From DASSTJ01 sp035707965 (GTDB taxonomy: Bacteria; Actinomycetota; Actinomycetes; Actinomycetales; Angustibacteraceae), in assembly GCA_035707965.1 (NCBI GenBank), contig DASSTJ010000165.1, positions 1-6,068 of the forward strand: a stretch of DNA of 6,068 nucleotides, in the 5' to 3' direction. Position 1 is the first letter of the stretch, and every line of letters starts with the position of its first letter. The notes beneath the pieces were generated by a model, which was not told the origin of the DNA, did no database searches, and saw only the letters and a list, made by a program, of their open reading frames with translations. Both the position numbers and the translations under genes were made by a program. Of this stretch, positions 5,595-6,068 are shown piece after piece.

Positions 5595-6068
5595 CGGACG
5601 ACCACCTGCTCCAGGCGTTCTCTCGGCTCGTCGCTCCCCGTCACCTGGCGGGCCGACCCCAGGAGGACGACCCGGTGCGGCCGGGATCGCGCCTGACCGT
5701 CGCGGAGGCGTGCCGCCTGCTGGACGCGCAGCTCACGAGCCGCCACCTCGACCTGGCGGCCCGCTGGATGCAGAAGCAAGGACGCGGCTACTACACGATC
5801 GGGTCGTCCGGCCACGAGTCCAACGCCGCCGTGGCGGCGGCACTCCGACCCACCGACCCGGCCCTCCTGCACTACCGGTCCGGCGCGTTCTACGTGCGGC
5901 GCGCCATGCAGGTCGATGCCGACGGTACCGACGTCGACCCGGTTGCCGACGTCCTGCTCGGGGTGGCGGCCGCCGCCGACGAGTCCATCGCAGGTGGCCG
6001 CCACAAGGTGTTCGGGCGTGCCGAGCTCGCCGTGATCCCGCAGACCTCGACGATCGCGTCGCATCTGC
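5591..6068 (+). CDS. Thiamine-diphosphate 2-oxoacid dehydrogenase E1 component, N-terminal part
   Basis: Partial: 159 codons plus one base run off the window. The GTG start (5591) overlaps the pcd stop TGA (5592-5594) in a GTGA junction, and the frame is open to the end. The visible part matches the start of an E1 alpha-type domain: a helical lead (about 36-64), then GRGYYTIGSSGHESNAA (64-80), AALRPTDPALLHYRSGAFY (83-101) and HKVFGRAELAVIPQTSTIASHL (138-159). This pattern is that of E1 alpha chains and fused alpha-beta E1 proteins, in which the GHE and HYR motifs line the active site; the GDG thiamine-diphosphate motif would come later. The enzyme decarboxylates a 2-oxoacid and passes the acyl group to an E2 lipoyl protein. 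Automatic annotation would probably call it branched-chain 2-oxoacid dehydrogenase. Its place in a lat-pcd operon suggests 2-oxoadipate as substrate; this is inference. Fusion with the beta domain cannot be judged here. Confidence 0.85.
   Translation, partial: MTDDHLLQAFSRLVAPRHLAGRPQEDDPVRPGSRLTVAEACRLLDAQLTSRHLDLAARWMQKQGRGYYTIGSSGHESNAAVAAALRPTDPALLHYRSGAFYVRRAMQVDADGTDVDPVADVLLGVAAAADESIAGGRHKVFGRAELAVIPQTSTIASHL

Overview
The window looks like chromosomal DNA from a high-GC actinobacterium. Codon third positions are almost all G or C, GTG starts occur, overlapping ATGA/GTGA junctions are used, and every recognisable protein resembles actinobacterial forms (a Mycobacterium-type fused KorA and an Lrp-regulon-type lysine 6-aminotransferase). 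Micrococcales, for example a Cellulomonas-like organism, is my best guess; the sequence alone does not settle the genus. I see no phage, transposon, CRISPR array, rRNA or tRNA.

Layout. Minus strand, left: the first bases of a probable korB (1-11) follow korA (8-1990), which encodes the fused gamma/alpha subunit of a 2-oxoacid (probably 2-oxoglutarate):ferredoxin oxidoreductase. A 186-bp divergent intergenic region (1991-2176) holds candidate promoters for both directions, a perfect 19-bp palindrome and a second inverted repeat. Plus strand: a lone nuoA-like gene (2177-2545), a 92-bp gap with two GC-rich hairpins and a TANNNT box, then a tightly packed run of lat (2638-4026, L-lysine 6-aminotransferase), pcd (4026-5594, piperideine-6-carboxylate / 2-aminoadipate semialdehyde dehydrogenase) and the 5' part of a thiamine-diphosphate 2-oxoacid dehydrogenase E1 (5591 to the window end). 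Junction overlaps are 1 bp for lat/pcd and 4 bp for pcd/E1.

How the genes work together. LAT moves the epsilon-amino group of lysine to 2-oxoglutarate, giving 2-aminoadipate 6-semialdehyde, which cyclises to piperideine-6-carboxylate; the dehydrogenase oxidises this to 2-aminoadipate. The coupled E1 suggests the route may continue, after a second transamination, through oxidative decarboxylation of 2-oxoadipate to glutaryl-CoA. That last step is inference. KorAB makes or consumes reduced ferredoxin. The divergent, sequence-deviant NuoA suggests a link to a ferredoxin-fed complex I-like membrane enzyme, but no other nuo gene is in the window.

The most interesting points are the lysine-catabolism operon with a dedicated E1, the perfect palindrome between korA and nuoA, the apparently leaderless TANNNT-N7-start arrangement of both nuoA and lat, and the orphan NuoA with changed acidic residues.
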